In this document: piece by piece, positions 7,346-14,331 of the stretch
Position numbering within the stretch: position 1 is the first letter of the stretch
Layout: the number at the start of each line of letters is the position of its first letter
From: Pseudomonadota bacterium
GTDB taxonomy: Bacteria; Pseudomonadota; Gammaproteobacteria; Burkholderiales; Thiobacillaceae
Assembly (NCBI GenBank): GCA_030690985.1
Contig: JAUYFG010000078.1
Coordinates: 1 to 32,537, forward strand
Length of the DNA: 32,537 nt
Direction: 5' to 3'
The notes under the pieces: generated by a model
Database searches by the model: none
What the model saw: only the letters and a program-made list of their open reading frames with translations
What the model was told of the DNA's origin: nothing
Program-made: the position numbers and the translations under genes

Positions 7346-8347
7346 ATGACCAAGCAAAACATCTGTGTCCTCGGCGGCGGCGGTTTCGTCGGCTCGCATC
7401 TGGTTTCCCTCCTGGCCGCGCGCGGTCATCGCGTCGTGGTAGCGACGCAGCGGCGCGCGCGGATCAAACATCTGCTGGTGCTGCCCGGCGTGGAGGTGGT
7501 GGAAGCCGACATCCACGACCCCGCCGCGCTGCAATCGCTGTTTACCGGCATGGATGCGGCGATCAATCTGGTCGGCATCCTCCACGAAAGCCGTCCAGAC
7601 GGATTCCAGCACGCCCATGTCGAGCTACCACGCAAGGTCATCGCCGCCTGCGCGGCAAGTGGCGTGCGACGGCTCCTGCACATGAGCGCACTGGGCGCGG
7701 AGGCCGCTTCGAAAAGCCGCTATCAGCAATCGAAAAGCGCGGGCGAGGCGCTGGTTCGGGGGGCGCCAGGCCTGGATACCACCGTATTCCGGCCCTCCGT
7801 GATTTTTGGGCCGGGCGATAGTTTCCTGGCGCTGTTTGCCGGCCTGCTGCAACTGGCGCCGGTCGTGCCCCTGGCCGGTGCTGCCGCCCGCTTCCAGCCG
7901 GTATTTGTGGGTGACGTGGCGCGCGCCTTCGCCAACGCCCTGGAGCGTCCGGAAACCTTCGGCCAGCGCTACGACCTGTGCGGCCCCACCGTCTACACCC
8001 TGGCCGAACTGGTGAACCTGACCGCCAATACCCTGGGATTGCGGCGACGCATCCTGCCACTGGGCGCAACGGCGTCGTACTGGTTCGCGCGCCTGATGGA
8101 ATTAAAGCCGGGCGCCAAGCTCATGACCCGTGACAACCACTACGCCATGCTCACTGACAACGTCTGCCTCGGTGGACAACCCGGTGGACAACCCGGTGGA
8201 CAACCCGGCGAACAACCCAGTGAACAACCCGGTGGCTGCGCCCAACCTTTCGGCCCGCCCACGCCCCTGGAAAGCGTGATCGGCTACCTCAAGGAAGCCG
8301 ACGCGCGGCGCAGCTATATGGGCTTCCGTACCCATGCGGGACGCTGA
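7346..8347 (+). CDS. NDUFA9-like (complex I 39-kDa subunit family) NAD(P)-binding oxidoreductase
   Basis: 333 residues of the atypical short-chain dehydrogenase family. The Rossmann loop is GGGGFVGSH (residues 10-18); SALGAEAASKSRYQQSKSAGE supplies the YxxxK pair, and FRPSVIFGPGDSF and QPVFVGDVARAF are family landmarks. Bacterial members resemble the mitochondrial NDUFA9 accessory subunit, but their role is uncertain, with quinone-related or NAD(P)H-binding functions proposed. ATG 7346 is used because the upstream frame is repeat DNA. Residues 276-295 are an unusual Gly/Gln/Pro-rich insert made by five 12-bp tandem repeats. It lies between slt and cca. Confidence 0.85.
   Translation: MTKQNICVLGGGGFVGSHLVSLLAARGHRVVVATQRRARIKHLLVLPGVEVVEADIHDPAALQSLFTGMDAAINLVGILHESRPDGFQHAHVELPRKVIAACAASGVRRLLHMSALGAEAASKSRYQQSKSAGEALVRGAPGLDTTVFRPSVIFGPGDSFLALFAGLLQLAPVVPLAGAAARFQPVFVGDVARAFANALERPETFGQRYDLCGPTVYTLAELVNLTANTLGLRRRILPLGATASYWFARLMELKPGAKLMTRDNHYAMLTDNVCLGGQPGGQPGGQPGEQPSEQPGGCAQPFGPPTPLESVIGYLKEADARRSYMGFRTHAGR
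8171..8230 (+). repeat. Five tandem 12-bp repeats inside the NDUFA9-like gene
   Basis: Three identical ggtggacaaccc units are followed by two diverged ones (ggcgaacaaccc, agtgaacaaccc). Being 12 bp long they keep frame and encode GGQP, GGQP, GGQP, GEQP, SEQP. The insert lies in a loop near the C-terminus, between the last Rossmann-associated segment and PTPLESVIGYL. The first three units are exact, suggesting recent slippage. Confidence 0.95.
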
Positions 8348-8372
8348 GAACAGCGTCATTCCCGCGAGCAAC

Positions 8373-8445
8373 GTAGGTTGGGCAAAGCGCAGCGTGCCCA
8401 ACATCGCGGCGGTTTGTTGGGCACGCTGCGCTTTGCCCAACCTAC
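8373..8445. repeat. REP-type palindrome, GTAGGTTGGGCAAAGCG family (copy 1)
   Basis: Perfect 30-base arms (8373-8402, 8416-8445) with a 13-base loop, GTAG to CTAC. Each arm folds as TTGGGCA/TGCCCAA. It separates the NDUFA9-like gene from cca. Other copies are at 9682-9754 and 27768-27840. Confidence 0.85.
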
Positions 8446-8473
8446 GAATTGGCACATGCGTGGCCCTGATGCC

Positions 8474-9685
8474 ATGCCCTTAACCACCTACATCGTCGGC
8501 GGCGCCGTGCGCGATGGCCTGCTTGGCCTGCCGGTGCAGGATCGCGACCATGTGGTGGTAGGCGCCACGCCGGAAGATATGGTCGCCCTCGGCTTCCGCC
8601 CCGTGGGCAAAGACTTCCCGGTTTTCCTGCACCCGGACAGCCACGAGGAATACGCCCTGGCCCGTACCGAGCGGAAAACCGCACACGGCTACAAGGGCTT
8701 CGCGGTGCATGCCGCCCCGGAGGTGACGCTGGAACAGGATCTGCTGCGGCGCGACCTCACCATCAATGCGATAGCGATGGCCGAAGATGGCAGTCTGATC
8801 GACCCCTATGGCGGCCGTGCCGACCTGGAAGCGCGCCTGTTCCGCCATGTCTCGGAAGCCTTCGCGGAGGACCCGGTACGCATCCTGCGCATCGCCCGCT
8901 TCGCCGCGCGCTTTCCTGATTTCACGCTGGCGCCGGAAACCCTGGCACTGATGCGGCAGATGGTGGCGGCCGGCGAAGTCGATGCGCTGGTGGCGGAACG
9001 GGTCTGGCAGGAATTGTCGCGCGGCTTGCTGGAAGCCACCCCTTCGCGCATGTTCCGGGTACTGCGCGAGTGCGGCGCCCTGGCCCGCCTGCTACCGGAA
9101 GTCGACTGCCTGTTCGGGGTGCCGCAACCGCCCCAGCATCACCCGGAAATCGACACCGGCGAACACGTCATGCAGGTCATCGACGCAGCCGCGCGCCAGG
9201 GGCTCAGCTTGCCGGCGCGCGTGGCGGCGCTGCTGCATGATCTCGGCAAGGGCGCCACCCCGCCCGAGTTCTGGCCAAAACACCACGGCCACGAAGGGCG
9301 CGGCGTGGACTTGGTGAAAGCGCTCTGCGAACGCCTGCGGGCACCGCTCGAATGCCGCGACCTGGCCATCATGGTGGCACGCGATCATGGCAACGCGCAT
9401 CGCGCCCTGGAACTGCGCCCGGCCACCGTGCTGGAACTGCTGGAGCGGGCGGATGCCCTGCGTCGGCCGGAACGTTTCGAGGATTTCCTGGCGGCCTGCG
9501 CTGCGGATTTTCACGGCCGCGATGGACATAGGGAGCGCCCCTACCCCCAGGCCGAATATTTGCGGGCCACCCTGAATGCGGCACGCCGCGTCGATGCCGG
9601 CGCCATCGCCCGGCAAGTGCTGCCGGCAGCCATTCCCGAGGCCATCCGCAGGGCGCGGATAGCCGCCATCACGGCAGCGCCGTAG
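8474..9685 (+). CDS. cca: CCA-adding tRNA nucleotidyltransferase with HD domain
   Basis: 403 residues, close to E. coli Cca. The class II nucleotidyltransferase head opens [15 protein letters not shown], followed by [21 protein letters not shown] and the [12 protein letters not shown] and [15 protein letters not shown] motifs that select CTP and ATP. An HD-type phosphohydrolase domain follows ([28 protein letters not shown]). The enzyme builds or repairs the 3' CCA of tRNAs. Start: ATG 8474 gives [13 protein letters not shown] 8456 is also possible, and the frame upstream runs into a palindrome and is not coding. Its TAG stop is the head of the next palindrome at 9682. Confidence 0.93.
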   Translation: MPLTTYIVGGAVRDGLLGLPVQDRDHVVVGATPEDMVALGFRPVGKDFPVFLHPDSHEEYALARTERKTAHGYKGFAVHAAPEVTLEQDLLRRDLTINAIAMAEDGSLIDPYGGRADLEARLFRHVSEAFAEDPVRILRIARFAARFPDFTLAPETLALMRQMVAAGEVDALVAERVWQELSRGLLEATPSRMFRVLRECGALARLLPEVDCLFGVPQPPQHHPEIDTGEHVMQVIDAAARQGLSLPARVAALLHDLGKGATPPEFWPKHHGHEGRGVDLVKALCERLRAPLECRDLAIMVARDHGNAHRALELRPATVLELLERADALRRPERFEDFLAACAADFHGRDGHRERPYPQAEYLRATLNAARRVDAGAIARQVLPAAIPEAIRRARIAAITAAP

Positions 9686-9754
9686 GTTGGGCAAAGCGAA
9701 GCGTGCCCAACAGCGCGACGGTTCGTTGGGCACGCTTCGCTTTGCCCAACCTAC
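9682..9754. repeat. REP-type palindrome, GTAGGTTGGGCAAAGCG family (copy 2)
   Basis: Perfect 30-base arms (9682-9711, 9725-9754) with a 13-base loop. The first GTAG contains the TAG stop of cca, so the repeat starts inside the last sense codon. It may act as the cca terminator. Confidence 0.85.
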
Positions 9755-9809
9755 GTCACTACCGGTAGTGGGTGGGTGTGTTAACCGGATAAGCACGGTT
9801 CATTGGAAC

Positions 9810-9865
9810 GTAGAGTGCGCCGTGCGCACCGATTTACGCTTAATGGTGCGCACGGCGCACCCTAC
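9810..9865. repeat. REP-type palindrome, GTGCGC family (copy 2)
   Basis: GTAGAGTGCGCCGTGCGCAC at the left is mirrored by GTGCGCACGGCGCACCCTAC at the right, around a short AT-richer loop. It lies between cca and the Crp/Fnr gene. Confidence 0.75.
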
Positions 9866-9900
9866 GATTTCGTGGATAAATGGCTAATGGACAATCTCGG

Positions 9901-10554
9901 ATGAACCCCGAAGCCGCCAGACTCTTTCCCACGCTTGCGGAACTGCCCGTGCCCCTGGCACTTGAAATCGATCGGCAGGCGGTGAATCTGAACGCCCCGG
10001 CCGGCACCCTGCTGTTCGATGCCGGCATGGCCTGCCAGGCACTGCCACTGGTGCTGGAGGGGCGCATCAAGGTCAGCAAGCGCGCCGAGAACGGGCGCGA
10101 AATCCGCCTCTACAGCGTGCAGCCGGGTGAGTTGTGCATCGTTACGGTGAGTTGTCTTCTCGGTGGCGCCCCCTACCCCGCCACCGGCGTCGCGGAAACC
10201 GCCGTCTCTGCCCTGGCACTGCCACGCGCGCTGATCCTGCGCCTGGTGGCGGAGCATCCGCCGTTCCGGGAAATGGCCTTCAACCTGTTCGCCGAACGCC
10301 TGACCGGCCTCATGCAACTGGTCGAAGAAATCGCCTTCCGCAAACTGGACCAGCGCCTGGCGGCCTGGCTGCTGCAACGCGGCCCGCTTATCGCGGTTTC
10401 GCATCAGGTAGTCGCGGACGAACTGGGCAGCGTGCGCGAAATCGTGTCGCGCCTGTTGAAGCAATTCGAGGAAGAAGGCAGCGTGCGCCTGGGCCGTGAG
10501 CGCATCGAGGTGCTGGCGCCGGCCACCCTCAAGCAGAGGATGGCCGGCCTGTAG
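9901..10554 (+). CDS. Crp/Fnr-family transcription regulator
   Basis: 217 residues: an N-terminal cyclic-nucleotide-binding-like beta roll (about 20-120), a dimer helix, and a C-terminal winged helix with recognition region VVADELGSVREIVSRLLKQF (about 170-192). The Fnr four-cysteine cluster is absent, but ELCIVTVSCLLGG holds two cysteines where Crp has its nucleotide-binding loop, a pattern of redox- or metabolite-responsive subfamilies rather than classical cAMP receptors. Start ATG 9901 is preferred; ATG 9880 is in frame but lies in the repeated GGCTAATGGACAATCT element. The TAG stop comes from the palindrome at 10551. Convergent with the PAS-LuxR gene; a link to the nearby DUF2892 and cytochrome genes is inference. 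Confidence 0.88.
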   Translation: MNPEAARLFPTLAELPVPLALEIDRQAVNLNAPAGTLLFDAGMACQALPLVLEGRIKVSKRAENGREIRLYSVQPGELCIVTVSCLLGGAPYPATGVAETAVSALALPRALILRLVAEHPPFREMAFNLFAERLTGLMQLVEEIAFRKLDQRLAAWLLQRGPLIAVSHQVVADELGSVREIVSRLLKQFEEEGSVRLGRERIEVLAPATLKQRMAGL

Positions 10555-10581
10555 GAGGCCCGTTTACGGGCCGATCACTAC
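10551..10581. repeat. REP-type hairpin supplying stop codons to two convergent genes
   Basis: GTAG (10551-10554) and CTAC (10578-10581) bound a GGCCCG-TTTA-CGGGCC hairpin (10557-10572). The TAG of the left head ends the Crp/Fnr gene; the complementary TAG of the right head ends the PAS-LuxR gene. It probably acts as a shared terminator. Confidence 0.8.
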
Positions 10582-11291
10582 AGGTCCGACGCCACCAGGC
10601 CGGTACGAATGGCGTAACGCGTCAGGCCCGCCACGTCATGGATATTGAGACGCTGCATGAGTTGGGCACGATGGCTTTCTACCGTCTTCACGCTGACATG
10701 CAACTGGGCGGCGATCTCACGGGTCGCGTAACCGCGCGCGATCAGATGCAGGATTTCACGCTGACGCGGGGTCAGGCGGTCGTCCTGATGCGCTTTGGCG
10801 CTGTGTGTATCGGTGTGCAGGAAATCCTCGATGACACTCACCGCCTCACGCAGATTGACCAGCACGGAGCGATGCTTCTCGCTGGCCTGATTGAGAGATT
10901 CCAGCGCCTGCTTCTGGGTGCTGACATCGGTGCAATAGCCGACGAAGCCGGTGCACTTGCCCTGCTCGGAAAACATCGGCTGCCCTGTCTTCAACAGCCA
11001 GCGATAGCGCCCATCCCGACGGCGCAGGCGACATTCCAGCGTGAACGGTGCGGCACCGCGAATCGCTTCCGCAACCAAACCGTGCCAGGCGGCGGCGTCT
11101 TCTGGATGCATCATGGACAGCCACCCCCGATCCAGGGCGTCGTCCAGCTTGCGGCCGGTGAATTCCAGCCAGGCGCGATTGACATGACGGCAATCGCCGT
11201 CGGGACCGGCCACCCAGATCATCGCGGGCACCCAATCAAGCACCTGTTTCATTTCTGATGTGAATTCCACGCCAAGCACATCCATGTTCAT
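10578..11291 (-). CDS. PAS-domain LuxR-type transcription regulator without receiver domain
   Basis: 237 residues. One PAS_3-like domain (about 12-125: [46 protein letters not shown]) is joined by a short helical linker to a C-terminal LuxR/FixJ helix-turn-helix (about 170-232: [20 protein letters not shown] and [17 protein letters not shown]). There is no phospho-receiver, so the input is presumably a ligand or cofactor sensed by the PAS domain, or interaction with a partner. Two possible starts (MNM) differ by two codons. Upstream is a 262-bp AT-richer divergent region shared with the DUF2892 gene, containing a strong inverted repeat (11377-11411). It converges on the Crp/Fnr gene. Confidence 0.88.
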   Translation of the reverse strand: MNMDVLGVEFTSEMKQVLDWVPAMIWVAGPDGDCRHVNRAWLEFTGRKLDDALDRGWLSMMHPEDAAAWHGLVAEAIRGAAPFTLECRLRRRDGRYRWLLKTGQPMFSEQGKCTGFVGYCTDVSTQKQALESLNQASEKHRSVLVNLREAVSVIEDFLHTDTHSAKAHQDDRLTPRQREILHLIARGYATREIAAQLHVSVKTVESHRAQLMQRLNIHDVAGLTRYAIRTGLVASDL

Positions 11292-11376
11292 CTCTCAAGA
11301 CTCCAAAAAATAACGGCCCGCAAGCCGCTCACTGTTCCTGATCTTTTTGTCCTTATAGCTTAAGTAGTAGTGTAAT

Positions 11377-11411
11377 CACTATAAATCAGGGAAAACCTGA
11401 AATTTATAGTG
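11377..11411. promoter_or_regulatory. AT-rich inverted repeat in the divergent regulator/DUF2892 region
   Basis: cactataaatcagg (11377-11390) and cctgaaatttatagtg (11396-11411) are complementary over 14 bases apart from a two-base bulge, around gaaaa. It differs in base composition and lacks GTAG ends, so it is not one of the REP families. Its position between divergent genes suggests an operator for the PAS-LuxR or Crp/Fnr protein. A small palindrome (gtgcattgcac, 11410-11420) adjoins it. Confidence 0.5.
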
Positions 11412-11553
11412 CATTGCACCATGTTGAATATCGTTCACTCACGCAGGGCCCTTTTAATCGTTCATGTAACCAAAGTCACTGAGCAGAATGTCACCTGCAC
11501 CTACTCTGCCGCCACTCCCTGAGCGGAGCTTTGTTATTTACTGGAGGATTGTC

Positions 11554-11745
11554 ATGAAAGCGAATGTTGGTGGTATCGATCGTATTTTGCGCATCGCCGT
11601 GGGTCTGTCGCTCATCATCTGGGCAGCGGCCCTGGGTGGCCCGATCTGGGCGTGGATCGGCGTGGTGCCCCTGGCTACCGGCCTGTTCAAGTTCTGCCCG
11701 TTCTACCCGCTGCTGGGCATGAATACCTGTCCGATGGACAAGTGA
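11554..11745 (+). CDS. DUF2892 (YgaP-like) small membrane protein
   Basis: 63 residues starting MKANVGGIDRILRIAVGLSL, with two hydrophobic segments (about 12-28 and 31-47) and the closing signature FCPFYPLLGMNTC. This is the YgaP transmembrane domain without a rhodanese, an inner-membrane protein of unknown function often found near sulfur or redox genes. The start follows GGAGG at 11543-11547, six bases away; longer in-frame starts lack a ribosome binding site. A strong hairpin (11761-11798) follows directly, so it is probably a single-gene transcript. Confidence 0.9.
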   Translation: MKANVGGIDRILRIAVGLSLIIWAAALGGPIWAWIGVVPLATGLFKFCPFYPLLGMNTCPMDK

Positions 11746-11760
11746 TTTCCTGCTGCAATC

Positions 11761-11798
11761 GGCATGGGGGGCAGTCAAACGAGACTGCGCCCCATGCC
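11761..11798 (+). terminator. Hairpin after the DUF2892 gene
   Basis: Arms ggcatggggggcagtc (11761-11776) and gactgcgccccatgcc (11783-11798) pair at 15 of 16 positions over a 6-base loop, 15 bases after the stop codon. No T-run follows, so a pause or mRNA 3'-end stabiliser is as likely as intrinsic termination. Confidence 0.6.
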
Positions 11799-12069
11799 AC
11801 ACCACCCGGCATGCGAGTCCGCACCGGGCGGTTTGAGAAGTTGAGGTCATGAGAATCGGGATACGTCGAGCCGGTCGAAGCCGACGCGGTGTCGCTGGCA
11901 GAATCACACCCGGCTCCACTGGCGCGGACATCTGACGCTTCGCTTCGTTCGCGGTGTTCAACTTACGGTGGGGCTTGCATCCGCAAGCGTACGACCACGC
12001 CGGGCGCGCATGAAAAACGCGGCGAGGGAGAAAACTCCAGGCCGCGTTTTTCGAGGATGCCGGAAAAGC
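11799..12069. other. Non-coding stretch of unknown origin
   Basis: No credible gene is present. Open frames are short, lack ribosome binding sites and run into the repeat at 12070. The segment begins ccacccggcatgcgagtccg, followed by a gggcggtttgagaagttgag-like tail that vaguely recalls sequence after group II intron reverse transcriptases, but no intron domain or RT remnant can be shown. Two inverted strings (gccgcgttttt against aaaaacgcggc, about 12012-12050) form a hairpin near its right end. Confidence 0.4.
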
Positions 12070-12179
12070 TTACTGTGAAACAACCTCTCGTCGTCCCGGC
12101 TGCCTGATGCGGTTCGCTATCGCTCACCACATCCTACGTTTCATGGACACGGGGCAGCCAATCGGCCATGACCAGTTAC
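12070..12179 (-). repeat. TGTGAAACA-bordered repeat (copy 1)
   Basis: Read on the minus strand it begins AGTAACTGGTCATGGCCGAT, continues with TCCATGAAACGTAGGAT, a GTAG-headed hairpin (12106-12137), and ends GGTTGTTTCACAGTAA. The copy at 19031-19117 shares both ends and the middle but lacks the hairpin. Its first bases provide the TAA stop of the cytochrome c gene. Confidence 0.75.
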
Positions 12180-12976
12180 TTCGCGGCAGCCTTGACCGGT
12201 GCGCTTGCGGCGACATTCGCCTCGGCCACCATGTAATCCACCGCCACCCTGGTGTCGGCATCCGACAATTTTTCGTTGCCGCCTTTGGCCGGACCACCGA
12301 AGCTGCCTTTGATCGCCGCGTTGTACAGATACGCCTTGCCTTCCTTGAGCAGCGGCGCCCAGGCCTTGGTGTCGTTCAACTTCTGCGCGCCGGTCACACC
12401 GGTGTCATGGCAGGAAGCGCAGTTGTCGGCATAAACCACCTTGCCGCGTGCCAGATCAGCGGCGCTGGGCTCGGGTTCCTTCTTCAGGGTCGGCTGGAAA
12501 TTCGCCCCGGCGGCATTGGTCATGTGCACGATAGCGCGCGCCACTTCCATGTCGGATAAATCAGGGTCGCCGCCGCGTGTCGGCATCTTGTTGAAGCCCT
12601 TCAGCGCATGGTCAAGCAACGTGTCATAGCCGGAACCAATGCGTTTGGCCCAATCCGCTTTTTCCTTGAACTTCGGCGCGGCCAGGGCGCCGGATTCATG
12701 ACAACCGGCGCATACCTCGGCATAAACCACCTCGCCGGAACGATCGACGCGCGGCGCGTTGGGGTCCACCGCCACGGAAACGCCGAAGGACTGAATACGC
12801 TCACGCACCGCCTGGTCAGCCATGGGAGCGGCATCCGGCGTCCCCATGCCGGCCTGGACTCCTATGACCAGCATCACGATTAGAACAATTGCGATGAGGG
12901 GTGCGAGCAACCCGCCCAGCGTAGCCAGCAAAAAATCCTTGGGCGTGGTTTTGGTCATTTCGATGTGATCGGACAT
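12176..12976 (-). CDS. Membrane-anchored dihaem cytochrome c (cytochrome c5-like)
   Basis: 266 residues. One N-terminal membrane segment (about 18-42) anchors the protein facing the periplasm; two c-type domains follow with haem sites Cys89-Cys92-His93 (CAGCH) and Cys186-Cys189-His190 (CASCH). Domain one has the expected axial Met (Met131 in NKMPTRGG). In domain two the matching place reads FGGPAKGG, without Met, so haem two may have different ligation or potential. Such proteins pass electrons between quinol-oxidising complexes and terminal oxidases or other acceptors. The lysine- and alanine-rich tail ends at a TAA that belongs to a dispersed repeat. No oxidase genes are adjacent, so the partner is unknown. 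Start uncertain (ATG 12958 is an alternative). Confidence 0.88.
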   Translation of the reverse strand: MSDHIEMTKTTPKDFLLATLGGLLAPLIAIVLIVMLVIGVQAGMGTPDAAPMADQAVRERIQSFGVSVAVDPNAPRVDRSGEVVYAEVCAGCHESGALAAPKFKEKADWAKRIGSGYDTLLDHALKGFNKMPTRGGDPDLSDMEVARAIVHMTNAAGANFQPTLKKEPEPSAADLARGKVVYADNCASCHDTGVTGAQKLNDTKAWAPLLKEGKAYLYNAAIKGSFGGPAKGGNEKLSDADTRVAVDYMVAEANVAASAPVKAAAK

Positions 12977-13162
12977 GGCGAACGCTTAGCCTGTTCAAGT
13001 TGGGAAACCGCGCGATTATAAGAGCAACTCCCTGCCGACTGAAAGGTTGCTGTGCTATCCTGCGCGGCCATTGCTTCACCGGGAAGAGGTTGGCCCGCGA
13101 AATCGGACTCGTCGGCCCCGTGAAGACAACTGACCTCTGGTCTCAAAGCAGTTCAAGACAAC

Positions 13163-13239
13163 GCGGTCGTAGCTCAGATGGATAGAGTATCGGCCTCCGA
13201 AGCCGAGGGTCGTGGGTTCGAGTCCCGCCGACCGCGCCA
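13163..13239 (+). tRNA. tRNA-Arg(CCG)
   Basis: 77 bases with encoded CCA. Acceptor gcggtcg (13163-13169) pairs with cgaccgc (13229-13235), discriminator G, CCA at 13237-13239. The anticodon loop ctccgaa in the tcggc/gccga stem gives CCG, which reads CGG. D-loop (agctcagatggatagag) and T-arm (gggttcgagtccc) are canonical. Confidence 0.97.
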
Positions 13240-13314
13240 AATCAAGTACTTAAAGAGTATTTCGGGTTGCCAACCTGCCGACTTTGCTCGGCGGCGAAAT
13301 GCGCTGCTAGCGCC

Positions 13315-13408
13315 GTAGGGCGGAAAAGCGGCCTTATCGCGCCTTCCGCCGTATGTTTGGCATGCGGCGGATAACGCCGGCAAAAAGACGCCGGCTCATC
13401 CGCCCTAC
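13315..13408. repeat. REP-type palindrome, GTAGGGCGGAAAAGC family (copy 1)
   Basis: A 94-bp unit from GTAG to CTAC, imperfectly palindromic; the left half is GTAG plus a GGCGGAA...TTCCGCC hairpin. It matches the complement of the copies at 22782-22874 and 24157-24252. It lies between tRNA-Arg and the transposase remnant. Confidence 0.8.
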
Positions 13409-13430
13409 TTGCTGCGCACGGGGCCAGGCC

Positions 13431-13703
13431 AAGAATTTGATCAAGCAAGTGAAGTGCGATCTGAAAGCCGATCGAACCTCGGCTTCAACCTTCCTCGCCA
13501 ACTTCGCGCGCCTGCTGCTGACGGCGGGGGCGTACGTCTTGCATCAGCAACTGCGCCACCTGGGGTTGCAAGGCACGTCGCTGGCGACGGCTCAGCCCAG
13601 GACAGTGATGCTTACGCTGTTCAAGATCGCCGCCCGAGTCAAACAGTACAAAGATCGGGTGCTGCTGCACCTGCCTGGCAGCCTGTCGGACTTTGGTCGT
13701 TGA
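13431..13703 (+). pseudogene. IS1380-like transposase, C-terminal remnant
   Basis: About 90 codons with the look of the C-terminus of IS1380-family DDE transposases: KNLIKQVKCDLKADRTS, then a hydrophobic NFARLLLTAGAYVLHQQLRH stretch, AQPRTVMLTLFKIAARVKQY and RVLLHLPGS. The catalytic core and all upstream sequence are gone; the frame is preceded directly by a REP palindrome. The final residues (GSLSDFGR) fall in a 23-base inverted repeat, so even this end may be secondary. It is a dead fragment. Confidence 0.75.
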
Positions 13704-13845
13704 TAGCGAGAAGCGGCCCCAGCGAGGCTGGTTTTTGCCAGTTTCGCAGGGAAATAGTCGAACTATTGCCCAAGAAAGTGGCGAAAAATGGGCCGGCGCG
13801 GTCGGTTTGCAGCCGGTGATTCCAAAGTCCGACAGGCTGCCAGGT
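13674..13845. repeat. 172-bp segment bounded by perfect 23-bp inverted repeats
   Basis: cctggcagcctgtcggactt plus tgg (13674-13696) is exactly complementary to 13823-13845. The ends begin CC, as IS1380-type termini often do, and the interior (13697-13822) holds no gene. It could be a deletion derivative (MITE-like) of the element whose transposase remnant it overlaps, with the right copy being that element's true end. Confidence 0.65.
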
Positions 13846-13878
13846 TGCGGGACATTTCAGGAACAACGAGGAATAGCT

Positions 13879-14331
13879 ATGCGTTTCTGGCTGATGAAAT
13901 CCGAACCCGCTGAATTCAGCATCGACGACCTCGCGCGCGAGGGGCATGTGGCTTGGTTTGGCGTGCGCAACTATCAGGCGCGCAACTTCATGCGCGATCA
14001 GATGCGGGTGGGCGATGGGGTGTTGTTCTATCACTCGACTTGCGCGGAACCAGGCATCGCCGGCCTGGCGGAGGTCAGTGCCCTGGCTTATCCGGATGCG
14101 TCCCAGTTCGACGCGGGCGGCAAGTATTTCGACCCCAAGGCCACTCAGGAGAACCCGCGCTGGTTCAACGTGGAGGTGAAGTACGTGAAGCACACCCGTT
14201 TGCTGCCCATCGGCGAAATGCGTAACGCTCCGGAACTGGCCACCCTGCGCATCCTGGCCAAGGGCAACCGCCTGTCGATCACGCCGGTGGACCCGGATGA
14301 GTGGAATTTCATCCTGAAGACGCTGGGTTGA
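13879..14331 (+). CDS. EVE domain-containing protein (thymocyte nuclear protein 1-like)
   Basis: 150 residues making one EVE domain, a PUA-like fold that in eukaryotes and some phage-defence proteins binds modified bases. Landmarks are FWLMKSEPAEFSIDDL, WFGVRNYQARNFMRD, GDGVLFYHSTC, IAGLAEV, YFDPKA and a closing ITPVDPDEWNFIL. Stand-alone EVE proteins of this length are widespread in proteobacteria with unproved function. ATG 13879 follows GAGGAAT; the longer frame upstream is repeat DNA. Its stop overlaps the ATG of the TauE gene (TGATG, 14329-14333), implying coupling. Confidence 0.92.
   Translation: MRFWLMKSEPAEFSIDDLAREGHVAWFGVRNYQARNFMRDQMRVGDGVLFYHSTCAEPGIAGLAEVSALAYPDASQFDAGGKYFDPKATQENPRWFNVEVKYVKHTRLLPIGEMRNAPELATLRILAKGNRLSITPVDPDEWNFILKTLG

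Noticed and set aside
8171-8230. Tandem 12-bp repeats considered as a CRISPR array
   Set aside because: Units are contiguous with no spacers, in frame with the coding sequence, and translated as GGQP.
11421-11440. TGAA-TATCG-TTCA as a Crp/Fnr box
   Set aside because: Only four-base arms match and the spacing differs from known boxes; too weak to annotate.
11889-12107. A 72-codon frame after the DUF2892 gene
   Set aside because: No ribosome binding site, no recognisable motif, and its end is repeat sequence.
13174-13448. Small minus-strand proteins containing RRDSNPRPSAS
   Set aside because: This peptide is a familiar artefact of reading the complement of a tRNA gene; it spans tRNA-Arg and a REP palindrome.
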